Shown here: piece after piece, positions 35,400-44,936 of the stretch
Position numbering within the stretch: position 1 is the first letter of the stretch
Layout of the letters: each line of letters opens with the position of its first letter
Assembly: GCA_905220665.1 (NCBI GenBank)
Contig: CAJNAR010000017.1
Span: 62,001 to 126,000 of the forward strand
Length of the DNA: 64,000 nt
Direction: 5' to 3'
DNA from: Albugo candida
Taxonomy: Eukaryota; Oomycota; Peronosporomycetes; Albuginales; Albuginaceae
Translations under genes and position numbers: made by a program
The notes under the pieces: model-generated
Told to the model about the DNA's origin: nothing
Databases searched by the model: none
Seen by the model: the letters and a program-made list of their open reading frames with translations, nothing else

Positions 35400-36131
35400 T
35401 CACTCTGTTACGATATGATTGTTCCCTTTACAAGTGGCCAGAAGCGACAAGTAAGAGGGCAATTGGTTGTCGTTGTACTGTTCTTCCTGAAAATAAACGC
35501 GCAATAAACGACAAAAACCGCGAACTCGGATATGCGTGGTAGCGATATGCTCAGTGCCAAATGCTTGCATCGATAATTCTTTAAGATCCATGCACAAATA
35601 TCGCCATCCTGTCTTGAAGCCAAATAAAAAAGGAATTTGGCATTTACTTTGATCCGCATCTACTTTGGCCAGGCTGCGAGCATTTGTTACGTTCATAACT
35701 TTGTATTCCCGTCCAGACACGAGTATGGTGACGTCAATTTCAACATACTGCTTCAAATTTTTTATAAAAAGAACGAGATAACGTAAAACGGAATTAACAG
35801 AGAATACTAAACCTTCTTTGTGGCCTTGTATCTGAACAACTTGTACGTTCACATCTTCGTCTTCCAGAATTGAGATTTGATTTTCGTTGCGCAGCAGCTC
35901 GTCTCGAAGCTGCCTCTTCCTGATATCGGGGTGTTGTTGTGGCGGAAGAATAAAATACTTTGTATCAGCGGCTTCTGAGCTTTTCGGGTGTTGTTCCTGG
36001 AAGACTCGTATGCCAGGAAGAACGCTCTCAACAACAACGCCGCTCGATTCGAAGACTACTTCATCAATTCGAAGTGTCGAAATTTTCCCAACCACTGCAT
36101 GTTCCTCACCTGCCAAAGTGTCGTGTGGCAT
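35400..36131 (-). CDS. CFAP20-domain protein (ciliary/flagellar)
   Basis: Intact single-exon gene of 243 residues. The C-terminal two thirds follow CFAP20: VLRYLVLFIKNLKQYVEIDV against LPFLVMIIKNLKKYFTFEV, then GWRYLCMDLKELSMQAFGTE, IATTHIRVRGFCRLLRVYF and NDNQLPSYLSL against the CFAP20 ending ELPAEFKL. CFAP20 is a microtubule inner protein of the axoneme. The N-terminal ~90 residues (PHDTLAGEEHAVVGKISTLR onward) are not standard, so this may be a divergent CFAP20-domain paralogue rather than CFAP20 itself. Presence of a flagellar gene fits a zoospore-forming organism. Start at 36131 is the first ATG of the frame. Confidence 0.75.
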   Translation of the reverse strand: MPHDTLAGEEHAVVGKISTLRIDEVVFESSGVVVESVLPGIRVFQEQHPKSSEAADTKYFILPPQQHPDIRKRQLRDELLRNENQISILEDEDVNVQVVQIQGHKEGLVFSVNSVLRYLVLFIKNLKQYVEIDVTILVSGREYKVMNVTNARSLAKVDADQSKCQIPFLFGFKTGWRYLCMDLKELSMQAFGTEHIATTHIRVRGFCRLLRVYFQEEQYNDNQLPSYLSLLATCKGNNHIVTE

Positions 36132-37778
36132 GAGACGACACCTGTATCAACCGATCGACTGAAGTGATGAAGCTATTGAAAACTATTTATAGTTTTCACT
36201 GTATTCTTCTAAGAAAAGTTCTGGAAATTAGAGGCGACTTGTGAATATATGTGCCTGCGCGACTGACGAGATCGGATCAATACAGTTGAAAGACCTCTCG
36301 GCCATATTTCAGTCCGCTCCTCGAGACTCATTGCTTCAATATCGGCTTTCGAACGCCATCGAGCGACATGAATCTCCAAGTTCCAGAGGCCATGTCATTG
36401 TCACGATTCTGTGTTCATGGTTCTGACATGTGCGACGACGTCTTTTGCTCATATGATCTGGAAGGTTGTTCAAGTAGTGTATAGCTGGTAGCCTATCTAT
36501 ACAATTAGCTCGCCATTCGGTCCCCATAAGATGCCAAAGATGTAGCCCGTCGCTTAATATATCACTTCGATGTTCATCGCCGATCCTGAGTGCAAGCCAT
36601 GATATTGAACAATGTGGCACGATCAGTGCTTTTTGTGATATCCATTCTGTATGCACGTTGCTGTGCATGCTTGAGATGAAACTGTAAGATAATTGTAGCA
36701 AAGCGCATCGAGAACTCTGACGAGAACAGAGCATTGAAAGCTGGAAGCCTATTTTGATATAGCGCCTCGAAATCTCGCAAAAAGCACTTCGTGCTGTTAA
36801 TAATGTGGAGTAAGGCATTGAACATACTTACGCGCTGTTTACAGATATTATGTCTAGCTTGGTCCCAATGATTGGTAGAATTAAAATTGCCCGAGGGTTT
36901 CACTATCGATTGCCACAATCAACGAAGCACAGATGCCGTGTAATACTGTACTTGAGTGAGTACAATATGACAAAGCGGACTATATTTCCTCTCAAAAAAC
37001 ACGTTCTTTGAACAAATTCAAGTACGACATCGGGTCTGGGAAGCCGTGCTGAAATGAATACGCTATAGAGATGGTCGTAATGTGGTGGATAAGGATTAGT
37101 AGTGAATATTGCACGTTCAAACGAATGCAGTATCCGAACGCTGCACCGAGACAGCGGCGGGGCTAAGCATATATTAAGTCGTCGCATATTGTTGAAGGAA
37201 AGCGCTTACGTTCCAAGCAGGATGAGAATAAAATTGCTCGATCATGCCTAAGTGTCTTGCTAAGTTTCAAAGTCAGTCGGCCACTTCGCGAGCAAACATT
37301 TTTGTTGAATAAAGCTCAGCTTTTCTAAATCAGATTCATGGTGTTTAAGACAGCGATGATCATGCCAGATTTAGACCGTTTGATGTTCCGCAAAGTAAGA
37401 TCAAAGGAGATTTGCAGTCACGTGTTGATCCCCGTCGACGAGTAACGTGGTAGAAGAATGGCACAATTTGAATTCAAAGAAGTAATGCTCATTGTATCAT
37501 CCGTACTTGCAAGTTATGTTTTTTTTCCAGCGATGGTGGAATCAACAGATCACAACTGGGCATTTTGGTTGACTCATAGCCGAGTACTGACAGAGTTTGG
37601 TGCTCTTGAGTGACTAAATATGTGGGCCAATTTTGCTCCCACTGCTTGAGAAGTTCTGCACTTTCAACTCCTAGTGTATTCAAGTCTGGCGCATTCAAAA
37701 CCGGATCAAGCTTTCATTATCATTTTCAATAAGATTCTACTGGCCTGTTCTATCTGATTATTGTTCCTTGCTTACGTT
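36132..37778 (-). other. broken, unrecognised minus-strand coding debris
   Basis: Openings at 37187-36903, 36918-36574 and 36818-36336 can be joined only by frameshifts (for example HIVLTQVQYYTASVLR-stop-LWQSIVKPSG). A separate short frame occupies 37698-37489. I recognise no family. It looks like a decayed gene rather than empty DNA, because long hydrophobic/aromatic-balanced stretches persist in neighbouring frames. Confidence 0.28.
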
Positions 37779-38198
37779 TTAATCCTGTACATGTGACTTC
37801 TTCAATCTGCTGAACAGGTCCTCAATTCGTTTGATAACAGTGTATAAGAGTGTTTTTATTTGGTGGGAAGACGATTGCTTTTTTTTGATTGCGTCCTGTG
37901 ATGATAAAAATAGCAATTGTTTTTCCTTCCAGGCGGCATCTTTTTTATAATCTATGATCAGCCTCTCTAACTCTTCTTGAAATTTCTTGATGTCATCACA
38001 ACGTTCAGCCAATAACTTCATCTTCTCTGAACATTCTTGAAGCTTCTTGAGGTGTTCATCATCTCCAGCCGGTGCAATTTGATGGACCGTATTAGGTACA
38101 GATCGTTTCTCTTCTTCCATACCCACTGCTTCGCGCTGATGATTCGATCCAAATAATACGAACGCGATGATTGCCAAGCTTATTGAGAAACAGATCAT
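37779..38198 (-). CDS. small secreted coiled-coil protein, candidate effector
   Basis: Intact 139-residue frame. It begins with a probable signal peptide (MICFSISLAIIAFVLFG, cleavage near residue 26), then a charged region and a helical coiled coil (KLQECSEKMKLLAERCDDI, KKFQEELERLIIDYKKDAA) with few cysteines. No RxLR, CHxC or LFLAK motif is visible, and I do not recognise a family. Its ATG sits 2 bp from the edge of the dispersed repeat copy 2, so its promoter and 5' leader are made of that repeat. Lineage-specific secreted proteins in repeat-rich regions of plant-pathogenic oomycetes are often effectors, but that role is only an inference here. Confidence 0.5.
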   Translation of the reverse strand: MICFSISLAIIAFVLFGSNHQREAVGMEEEKRSVPNTVHQIAPAGDDEHLKKLQECSEKMKLLAERCDDIKKFQEELERLIIDYKKDAAWKEKQLLFLSSQDAIKKKQSSSHQIKTLLYTVIKRIEDLFSRLKKSHVQD

Positions 38199-38199
38199 C

Positions 38200-38812
38200 G
38201 AAATTGATCGGTTTCAATGTGGAGTAAGCTGTCGTCGAGAGTATATGGAATAGTGAATGGCTGCTTCCTGCCGATCATGATTTTCCGGTAGAACCAAAAC
38301 GTGGGATATGCACGCCTGATTCAAGAATGCTCCATCGTACAAGATCTTAAAGCCTGGCAAACCTAATAAAACATGAGCATCTGCAACGTATGTGGATAGC
38401 TTGGGTTAATAGAAACTCTCTTATCGACAAGACAGAAAAGGAATGAGCGAGATTGATTAGCTTGTGCAGAATGCGATTTATACTTCAACCAGTCTTTGCG
38501 TAACCATAAGCGCTTAAAGTATGGAAGAACATTCGAAGAGTACGGTACGACGTACGATGTTTATGCTACCCCTAACTGCTAGGGTTGAGAGTGAAGCGTG
38601 AATGTCTATAGAATAAAATCAAGCGATAAAAATAGAACGATATGCGTGCCACCATCGAATAGATACAATGCGAGTTTGCTGCTGAAAGAGACAACGCATG
38701 CTATTCGAAACTGGTAGAGTGAGAGTTGCCCCATATCTGTAATCAATTATGTGGTAATGAATTTACTTTCACTAACACAGTATCGAGTCGTATAGTTCCT
38801 TCAAGGATTCCG
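38200..38812. repeat. dispersed ~600-bp repeat, copy 2
   Basis: Homologous to 22170-22810 in the same orientation. The homology begins two bases from the secreted-protein start codon and extends upstream of it (minus-strand sense), fading near 38812, about 100 bp before the MULE at 38911. Confidence 0.82.
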
Positions 38813-38910
38813 CCCTAGCTCAGTTGAAGGTGTCTATATACTACAATTATACTAACTGACTTCTCTAGTTGCCTAGGCTATCATAAATAACAAATATTCA
38901 TATAAAAAAC

Positions 38911-39034
38911 GGGGTTATAAAAAATATACACCAAGATAAATGAAAAATAAAATAAAAATACCACAAGATTGAATAATAAAAAAAATGTACCAAGGATGTG
39001 TACTATACGTACGAATATACACATGCCTGGGATC
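38911..39034 (+). repeat. left terminal inverted repeat of the young MULE
   Basis: Starts GGGGTTATAAAAAATATACA and ends ATGCCTGGGATC. It is very A/T-rich and includes TAGTACACATCC-type short palindromic pieces near the inner end (ACTATACGTACGAATAT). Confidence 0.95.
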
Positions 39035-39236
39035 ATAGAGAAATATGGATTTTTGGCGTTGATATTCATACAAATTCGTCATAACGATATGAGGGAGTTT
39101 TAGCATTCGCGGTGGTCCGGTGGTGTCAGATCGGTTTATGTATCCATAGGTCACTGGATTGTTCACCATGAGGATTGTTGACAAGCAATTACCATTGCCA
39201 CAGAATACAGACCTTCTACGACGCAATCATCATGAT

Positions 39237-39432
39237 ACTGTGTTAACGCAGGGAGACCGACTATGTCGTGAATGTAGCAAAACTAACTGTCAGTATGCTA
39301 AATGCTTCGATCAAGTCACGCAGCGAAAATGTCTACTGTGTTAACGCAGGGAGACCGACTATGTCGTGAATGTAGCAAAACTAACTGTCACTATGCTAAA
39401 TGCTTCGATCAAGTCACGCAGCGAAAATGTCT
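39237..39432 (+). repeat. tandem 98-bp duplication inside the young MULE
   Basis: Bases 39237-39334 and 39335-39432 are the same 98-bp unit (ACTGTGTTAACGCAGGGAGA ... GCGAAAATGTCT) with a single change, CAGTATG versus CACTATG. It lies in the 5' leader of the transposase. The 98-bp period is not a multiple of three, so it shifts any reading frame passing through it. Confidence 0.93.
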
Positions 39433-39644
39433 TTCGATTGAATTATCACTCTGTAAGACTGTACCATTTCCGTCTTCTGCTGTTCAGACGATATTTGGCC
39501 AATATCCCATTCTGTTTACTCTATGATCCTCAGAGCTGTAATTTGTGTAATACTGCCACGTGGCAGACCTTTGATCTCCTACCCCCGCTACCTCTTACTG
39601 GCCACACATCACCATTTGTGATTTTGCGCATTTCAATTCCAGCG

Positions 39645-41396
39645 ATGGAAAGCGACGACGAGCAACAGCAAACTAGCAGCTTCTTCGAGGACAGGTGTTA
39701 CGCTAATAAAAGCGATATCATTCAAGCAGTAATTGAGTTCAACCGAAAGTGCAACCGTCCGTTTCGTGTGGTGTCAAGTGATAAACGGCGTTACAAAGCA
39801 GTGTGCACACAACATGGCTATTTCTTCGTTCTGCAGTTTGCCTTTTCGCAAACATTCAGCCCTCCAACAAAGTTTGCTTTGCACTCCTGTCAAGTATCCG
39901 AATCGTCCAAGGCGTCTCGTAGATATGCAACTGCGAAACAAATTGCTGTAAACCCTGCTGTCAGAGATATGGCCATGACCTCCGGCAGGAAAGTGACACC
40001 CGTGATGATCCAAATGAAGTTGAAGAACGAAGGGATTTCTGCCACCTATATGAACTGTGTTCCTGCTCTCAAAAGGTTGAAGCTCGAGTTATTCGGAAGT
40101 GATATTGAGCAATACAGCCTCATTCCATCCTACATGGCTGAACTGAAGATTCGAGGTCACGAAGCCAAGCTTGATATCGTGGATAATGAATTTATGCGGT
40201 TGAGTGTCATTTTCCGAGAAGGGCTTCAAGCATATAAGCCATACAGTGAGCGTGGGATATCCGTGGATGGCACATTTATGAAGACGTCAGTCGTTGGGAT
40301 TCTCCTTGTAGCGTGCTTTCGCAATGGAAACAACGAGATCCAAATTATCGGAGTCGGGCTCGTATCGGTGGAGAATGAAGATAACTGGACCTGGTTTTTG
40401 AAGTTCCTACTCTCCCACCTCCAGCCAACTCCAGCATTCGTGATATCGGATAGGGACAAGGGACTTATGAAAGCTATGCAGACAACGGCACCAGACGTCC
40501 CACACTTTTTTTGCTTTCGGCATTTGATGGAGAATTTTAACAAGAAATACAAGTCCAAGATGTTGAAGAATTTGGCGTGGATATTGGCTCGCTCACGGAC
40601 AACTGTGGAGTACGAGAAGGCGGTAGCGAATATCGCCAGTTTGGACAGCAGTGCGTCGGCGTGGCTTCAGGAGGTTGGCCGTGAAAAATGGTCAACAGCT
40701 TACTCACCATGTCCAAGATACAACACTTTGACATCAAATAACGTGGAAGCGGTAAACAGCGTGTTCAAGGGAATTCGGAGCCTTCCTGTCATCGACTGCT
40801 TAATGGGGATCGAGCGTTACGTGGCGTGCAAGTGGGCTAAAAACGTTAGCAAAGGGAAAGGGTGGGGAGTACTAACTCCATATGCATCGCGCAAGGTGGA
40901 TAAAATACTGGCCGCTGCGAAGTGGGGTGAAATTGATGAATGCTCGACCTCATGCTTCATCGTCGCAATCCGTTCAGGTGTGGGGAATATTCCGGTGAAT
41001 TTTGCAGTTCAATTCTGTGATAAAGTTGTACGATGCTCGTGTGGTTACTTCGAAGATGTTGGCTCGCCTTGCGTTCATGCACTACTAGCACTGAGGCATT
41101 CCGAAAAATTGCCCAACATGGTCACGTATTTTCACGACTCCTGGAAATCATCGACATTTGCAGCCGCCTATTCTGAGAGATCCGAAGATAAAATATTGCC
41201 GCTCGTGCTAAAAGATGTCCTTACAAGGGGTGTGTGCAACGCTCCATCTATTTCGAAAAAAAGAGGGCGCCCAAAGAAGAAGCGGATCCCATCACAACAA
41301 GCTACTGAGAAAATTGAAAAGCGCCAAACCAGAAGATGTGGAATGTGCAACCATTTTGGTCACAATCGTAGGACCTGTCCGATCAGGGACGCATGA
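39645..41396 (+). CDS. MULE transposase, intact
   Basis: 583-residue Mutator-like transposase. An acidic start (MESDDEQQQTSSFFEDR) leads into a FAR1/WRKY-GCM1-like N-terminal region. The DDE core follows with DGTFMKTSVVGILLVACFRN (first D), FVISDRDKGLMKAMQ (second D) and HFFCFRHLMENFNKK (CxxH). The glutamate candidate is in NTLTSNNVEAVNSVFKGIRS. A SWIM zinc finger reads CSCGYFEDVGSPCVHALLAL, and a C-terminal CCHC knuckle reads CGMCNHFGHNRRTCP after an AT-hook-like KKRGRPKKKR. The open frame extends upstream to an ATG at 39366, but those 93 codons cross the 98-bp tandem repeat. The ATG at 39645 starts the part shared with the decayed MULE, so I prefer it. Confidence 0.92.
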   Translation: MESDDEQQQTSSFFEDRCYANKSDIIQAVIEFNRKCNRPFRVVSSDKRRYKAVCTQHGYFFVLQFAFSQTFSPPTKFALHSCQVSESSKASRRYATAKQIAVNPAVRDMAMTSGRKVTPVMIQMKLKNEGISATYMNCVPALKRLKLELFGSDIEQYSLIPSYMAELKIRGHEAKLDIVDNEFMRLSVIFREGLQAYKPYSERGISVDGTFMKTSVVGILLVACFRNGNNEIQIIGVGLVSVENEDNWTWFLKFLLSHLQPTPAFVISDRDKGLMKAMQTTAPDVPHFFCFRHLMENFNKKYKSKMLKNLAWILARSRTTVEYEKAVANIASLDSSASAWLQEVGREKWSTAYSPCPRYNTLTSNNVEAVNSVFKGIRSLPVIDCLMGIERYVACKWAKNVSKGKGWGVLTPYASRKVDKILAAAKWGEIDECSTSCFIVAIRSGVGNIPVNFAVQFCDKVVRCSCGYFEDVGSPCVHALLALRHSEKLPNMVTYFHDSWKSSTFAAAYSERSEDKILPLVLKDVLTRGVCNAPSISKKRGRPKKKRIPSQQATEKIEKRQTRRCGMCNHFGHNRRTCPIRDA

Positions 41397-41583
41397 TTGT
41401 ATGCTTCGTTGTCTCTACTACATAGTGCATATTGATCAGAGGTTTTTCATCCAAGACTGGGTTTTCCTCGCTATAAATACAGAAAAATATTCAGAAATGC
41501 GGATGGTTCGAGACAAGTGAGTACGTTTCTTCGTACTATGATATAGCTGAATTGAGAAGAATTACGTGGAAATCATCCTGTTA

Positions 41584-41707
41584 GATCCCAGGCATGTGTA
41601 TATTCGTACGTATAGTACACATCCTTGGTACATTTTTTTTATTATTCAATCTTGTGGTATTTTTATTTTATTTTTCATTTATCTTGGTGTATATTTTTTA
41701 TAACCCC
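41584..41707 (-). repeat. right terminal inverted repeat of the young MULE
   Basis: Exact reverse complement of 38911-39034 by direct reading, from GATCCCAGGCAT to TTTTTTATAACCCC. Confidence 0.95.
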
Positions 41708-42076
41708 TATAAAAACACTTCGTGAAAATACCTGTGAACGATGATAATATGTCTTCTCGTCGAGTCCTGTATTGCGGTGGCTTTAACCAGCACAGTACGA
41801 GACTGTGTCCATCGTGTAAATGATAAAAAGTTGTAAAAATTGTCCAAAAGTACCGTGGTTGCAAAGTGGTGTGCGCCACACTAGCCCGAACATTGCCGTC
41901 TATCTAGGACTAGGATCCGAGTTGCACTTGCACTTCCACTTGCCTGTGTCGTACCCGCAGCGATAATCTTCGACTTCTAGAAAATCCACCGAATGATCCT
42001 TGCGTTGCAAGTTCTGAGTTGATCCAACACCTTGGCAAGCCGAATGCGTTCGTCTTGGTAGTACCGAACGTGCGCA
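41708..42076. other. non-coding flank between MULE and LINE fragment
   Basis: About 370 bp with only short unsupported frames on either strand. Confidence 0.4.
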
Positions 42077-42640
42077 CTAAGCGTGGTGTAAATCACGGAA
42101 AGGGCTGGAATTGTCGGAGTCGCTCATCGCTGATCGCTGATCGAGCAACCGACGATTCCGATCGTTCCGGGCGAAGTGCAGCGTCACCGCTTGCAATACA
42201 AGCCATAAATCTGATAAAATTTGTTGATAATCCTTCCATGCCGGACGTAAGGTCGGTACAATTGCACATGCATTATGCGTCCAACGTGGTCGGGATGAGA
42301 AGAACTGATCCCAAGTAAGTAGTAGCTCCCTCCCTAATTTTGCCGTGTGATCGCACTCTAGAAAGAGATGTTGATCGGATTCCACTGGCCCACATGAAGG
42401 CTGCGTGCATAATATAATGTCGGGCTGAATATCCTTTAGCAACCAGAAAACGAGATCGAACCGGCAATATCCGAAAGGCCAAACGAAGCTTTCGATTCAA
42501 AAAATGGGTAAGACACGTCTCCATAGATGCCGGTATGTAGTCATGAATGTTCCAACGCGTTCTGACCCCAGTGCGTCCGATCTCTCCCGTGATGACCAAT
42601 GTGTCAACATAGGATGACTCTTGGTTGGTTCTGGAGATTT
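42077..42640 (-). mobile_element. 3' fragment of a LINE (post-RT zinc-finger domain)
   Basis: Minus-strand pieces give LRLAFRILPVRSRFLVAKGY, then DIILCTQPSCGPVESDQHLF, LECDHTAKLGRELL and VTLHFARNDRNRRLLDQRS. This is the cysteine/histidine finger (C-x4-C-x8-H-x4-C) and closing helix found after the RT domain of many LINEs. Only the C-terminus is present, as expected from 5'-truncated reverse transcription. It is a different copy from the element at 14.9-17.3 kb, which lacks this end in recognisable form. Confidence 0.65.
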
Positions 42641-43155
42641 CCATACTATTCGTGAGTGTTGAAGGCGTGGAATAAATGGGAAATAATGCTTCCTCTCCTT
42701 GCTTGGTGCTCCCACATAAAGCGATCCGCCACTTGCATTTGGCTGAATGCAAGTGATGAGACCAATCCTCGAGTGCATACGCTGTAGAATCTGAGTGACT
42801 TCATTGTAAAGTCGACTCAGCAACTTTTTTTCGTCCATACCCGATGAATTTAGCTCTTCGTCGTTGCAATAAATGTCGACAAATTCCTTCATTGGCCACG
42901 TATCGCTTTCTCGAAAAAAGCCTTGAAAACTTCGGATCTCGATAAGTGTAGCAAACGATTTTCGAACGTCTGATGTGGTTCGTCAGCCATGACAAGATTG
43001 TACGAAGCGTTTTGCGTGCTCGAATTACGAGCAGCAGCTCCATAATGAAATTCTTGGTCGTAGTGGAACCACATCGATTGTTCCATGCAGTACTGATAAC
43101 GTTGTAGAACATTCAGATCTGATACTGTAATGCTCCAATCCACCTGATGCCACAT
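42641..43155 (-). pseudogene. unrecognised ORF with one frameshift
   Basis: Reads from 43155 as DWSITVSDLNVLQRYQYCME ... LSRSEVFKAFFEKAIR. It then needs a one-base shift near 42895 to continue MKEFVDIYCNDEELNSSGMD and TQILQRMHSRIGLITCIQP. Without the shift it stops. I recognise no family. It may be the target gene into which the LINE fragment inserted. Confidence 0.28.
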
Positions 43156-44936
43156 TATAAATGCGGGTTTCCATGATGCAGATGTGCTATCCTATTGAAC
43201 CATTTTATCATGTTGATGTGGTGCGATGGTGAATATGTCCATCGGCTTTTGTGGTCCAAAGGAAGGTTGGACAAGTTGTACTTATTTCGTCGAAGCAGTT
43301 ATTCAATTCGGGGAAGATTTGTCGACGCATCGGATGCGAACTGCTGTAGGAATTGAATGCGTTGTAGCTTCAGTTGTCCCACCAAAAAAGAAATTGATAC
43401 GCCACTGTTGAGGTATACATCTTGAAAGTCACCGTACAAATAGAAGTGCAACAAATTACTTTGCACAATACAATAGCGTACTCCGGTTATTTAGCTCAGG
43501 ACAAACCTTCCGATCACAGGAAACACAAGAGATAATCAAGGGCGCTAGTAAAAGTCAAAAAGGCCCTGGAGCCGAACAGCCCAAGTTCAGGTATTTGGGA
43601 ATTGACGAATGGTAGCACATAAATAAATAAGCGAGATTTTCGTGTGTTGCCACTAACCTATATGTAGCGCTAGCGCCAGTACCTATGTCTAGTGCATCTC
43701 ACTAGCGATATCGTGTACTTTTCATGGTTTGTGAGGAGTGAAAAAGTTGCATGATTTTACCTATCGCCACAATGAGCTCGAAAGGTTGCGAATTGGAGAT
43801 TAGCTACCCGCATGCAAAACATCCAGAAGCATGATAATAAAACAAAGTAATTATGCTGTATATCAATGCAAGTATAGACGTAACGTCTTCACATACTCGG
43901 TCTATGTTGTAGCTTCTACTCGCCGCAGTAAATGTACAACACATAACGGGATGCATAGCAGCAAATGATCCAAAAATGTATTTGAATGATTTCTGTGGTT
44001 CGAGCGGACCGAGATGTCATACAATTTCAGCTATTTTTTTGACACACTAGCACGTGATCGTGCACTCGCACATGAACATTTCCGCTTTTTAAGTCCATCT
44101 GGGGGCCGTTCTTCATCCATTCTCTTAGCGTGTACTTTGAATCTCACTTCGAAAAACCTTGACAGGAATGTCGTTTGTGGCAAAAAATCAGACCAATGTG
44201 GAAACTCCCAATTCATGACTAAAGCGATCACCAGATTTGGTAGTGTGAAAGGCTCAGACTTTCTGGGGCATCACTAGGACCTAAATGATCTCATCATGAT
44301 CATGGATTTCTCTAAAAGCCTTTCAAGTTTTTCTCGCTAGTGACAGCTCTGCGCAATCAACTTCACAATAATTGATGTCCTTAGAAATGTGAGCAAGGTG
44401 CATGTCCTTCTTTCCTAGCGAGATGATTCGTGATGATTCTATAATCATCCCCCTTGCATTAGAATGCGTCCGACTTGTTCGAATTGATCGCATCCTTTAG
44501 ATCACCGACGGTAATATATACCATCCCCAGGAAATTTTCTTTGCGTAACTCCTGCCAGCACGAAGAATAATTTCATTGCAATCGTCGAAATAGTGAAAAT
44601 ATATCTGGATCAAATAAAATCCAGTGCAAGTGTATCAGATACGAGTTCAAATCACTTTGCTTCAGCCATTGTATTACATAATTATATATCGTAATTGTGT
44701 CGATTGATGGTAACAGCGTGCCTCTATGATCTTTTTCTTGTATATATGAGAACTACACTGACTTCAGTTCCGCACCCAAGGCATGTTTGTAAATGCGGAT
44801 AGTTTCGACTTTAATGCACTACTTGATGCTGTGATAGTAATGTGTGCAAAGTCGGATAATAGAAATCGATCAAACCACATGAGGCGCCTCGTTTCACCAG
44901 TGTCTATTAGTGAAATAGAATGCTCAAAGACGTTCA
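43156..44936. other. long gene-poor stretch
   Basis: About 1.8 kb. Short frames at 43226-43411 (+), 44014-44277 (+), 44031-44231 (-) and 44783-44965 (+) overlap or lack support. I see no RNA gene, tandem repeat or transposon terminus. Confidence 0.4.

Larger units (their letters stand above)
38911..41707 (+). mobile_element. young Mutator-like element with identical 124-bp inverted repeats
   Basis: A complete 2797-bp MULE. Terminal inverted repeats 38911-39034 and 41584-41707 are identical over 124 bp by eye. Flanks are TATAAAAAAC on the left and TATAAAAAC on the right, a 9-bp target duplication with one extra A from slippage. The transposase between is intact. These three facts point to a recent, possibly still active insertion. 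It is a distant relative of the decayed MULE at 30.3-32.8 kb, from which its ends differ completely. Confidence 0.95.

Noticed and set aside
39366..39644. Longer N-terminus for the young MULE transposase
   Set aside because: The extension crosses the 98-bp tandem duplication and has no counterpart in the related decayed MULE.
44014..44277. Plus-strand ORF of 87 codons with a partly complementary minus ORF
   Set aside because: Neither frame has a domain, signal peptide or splice partners.
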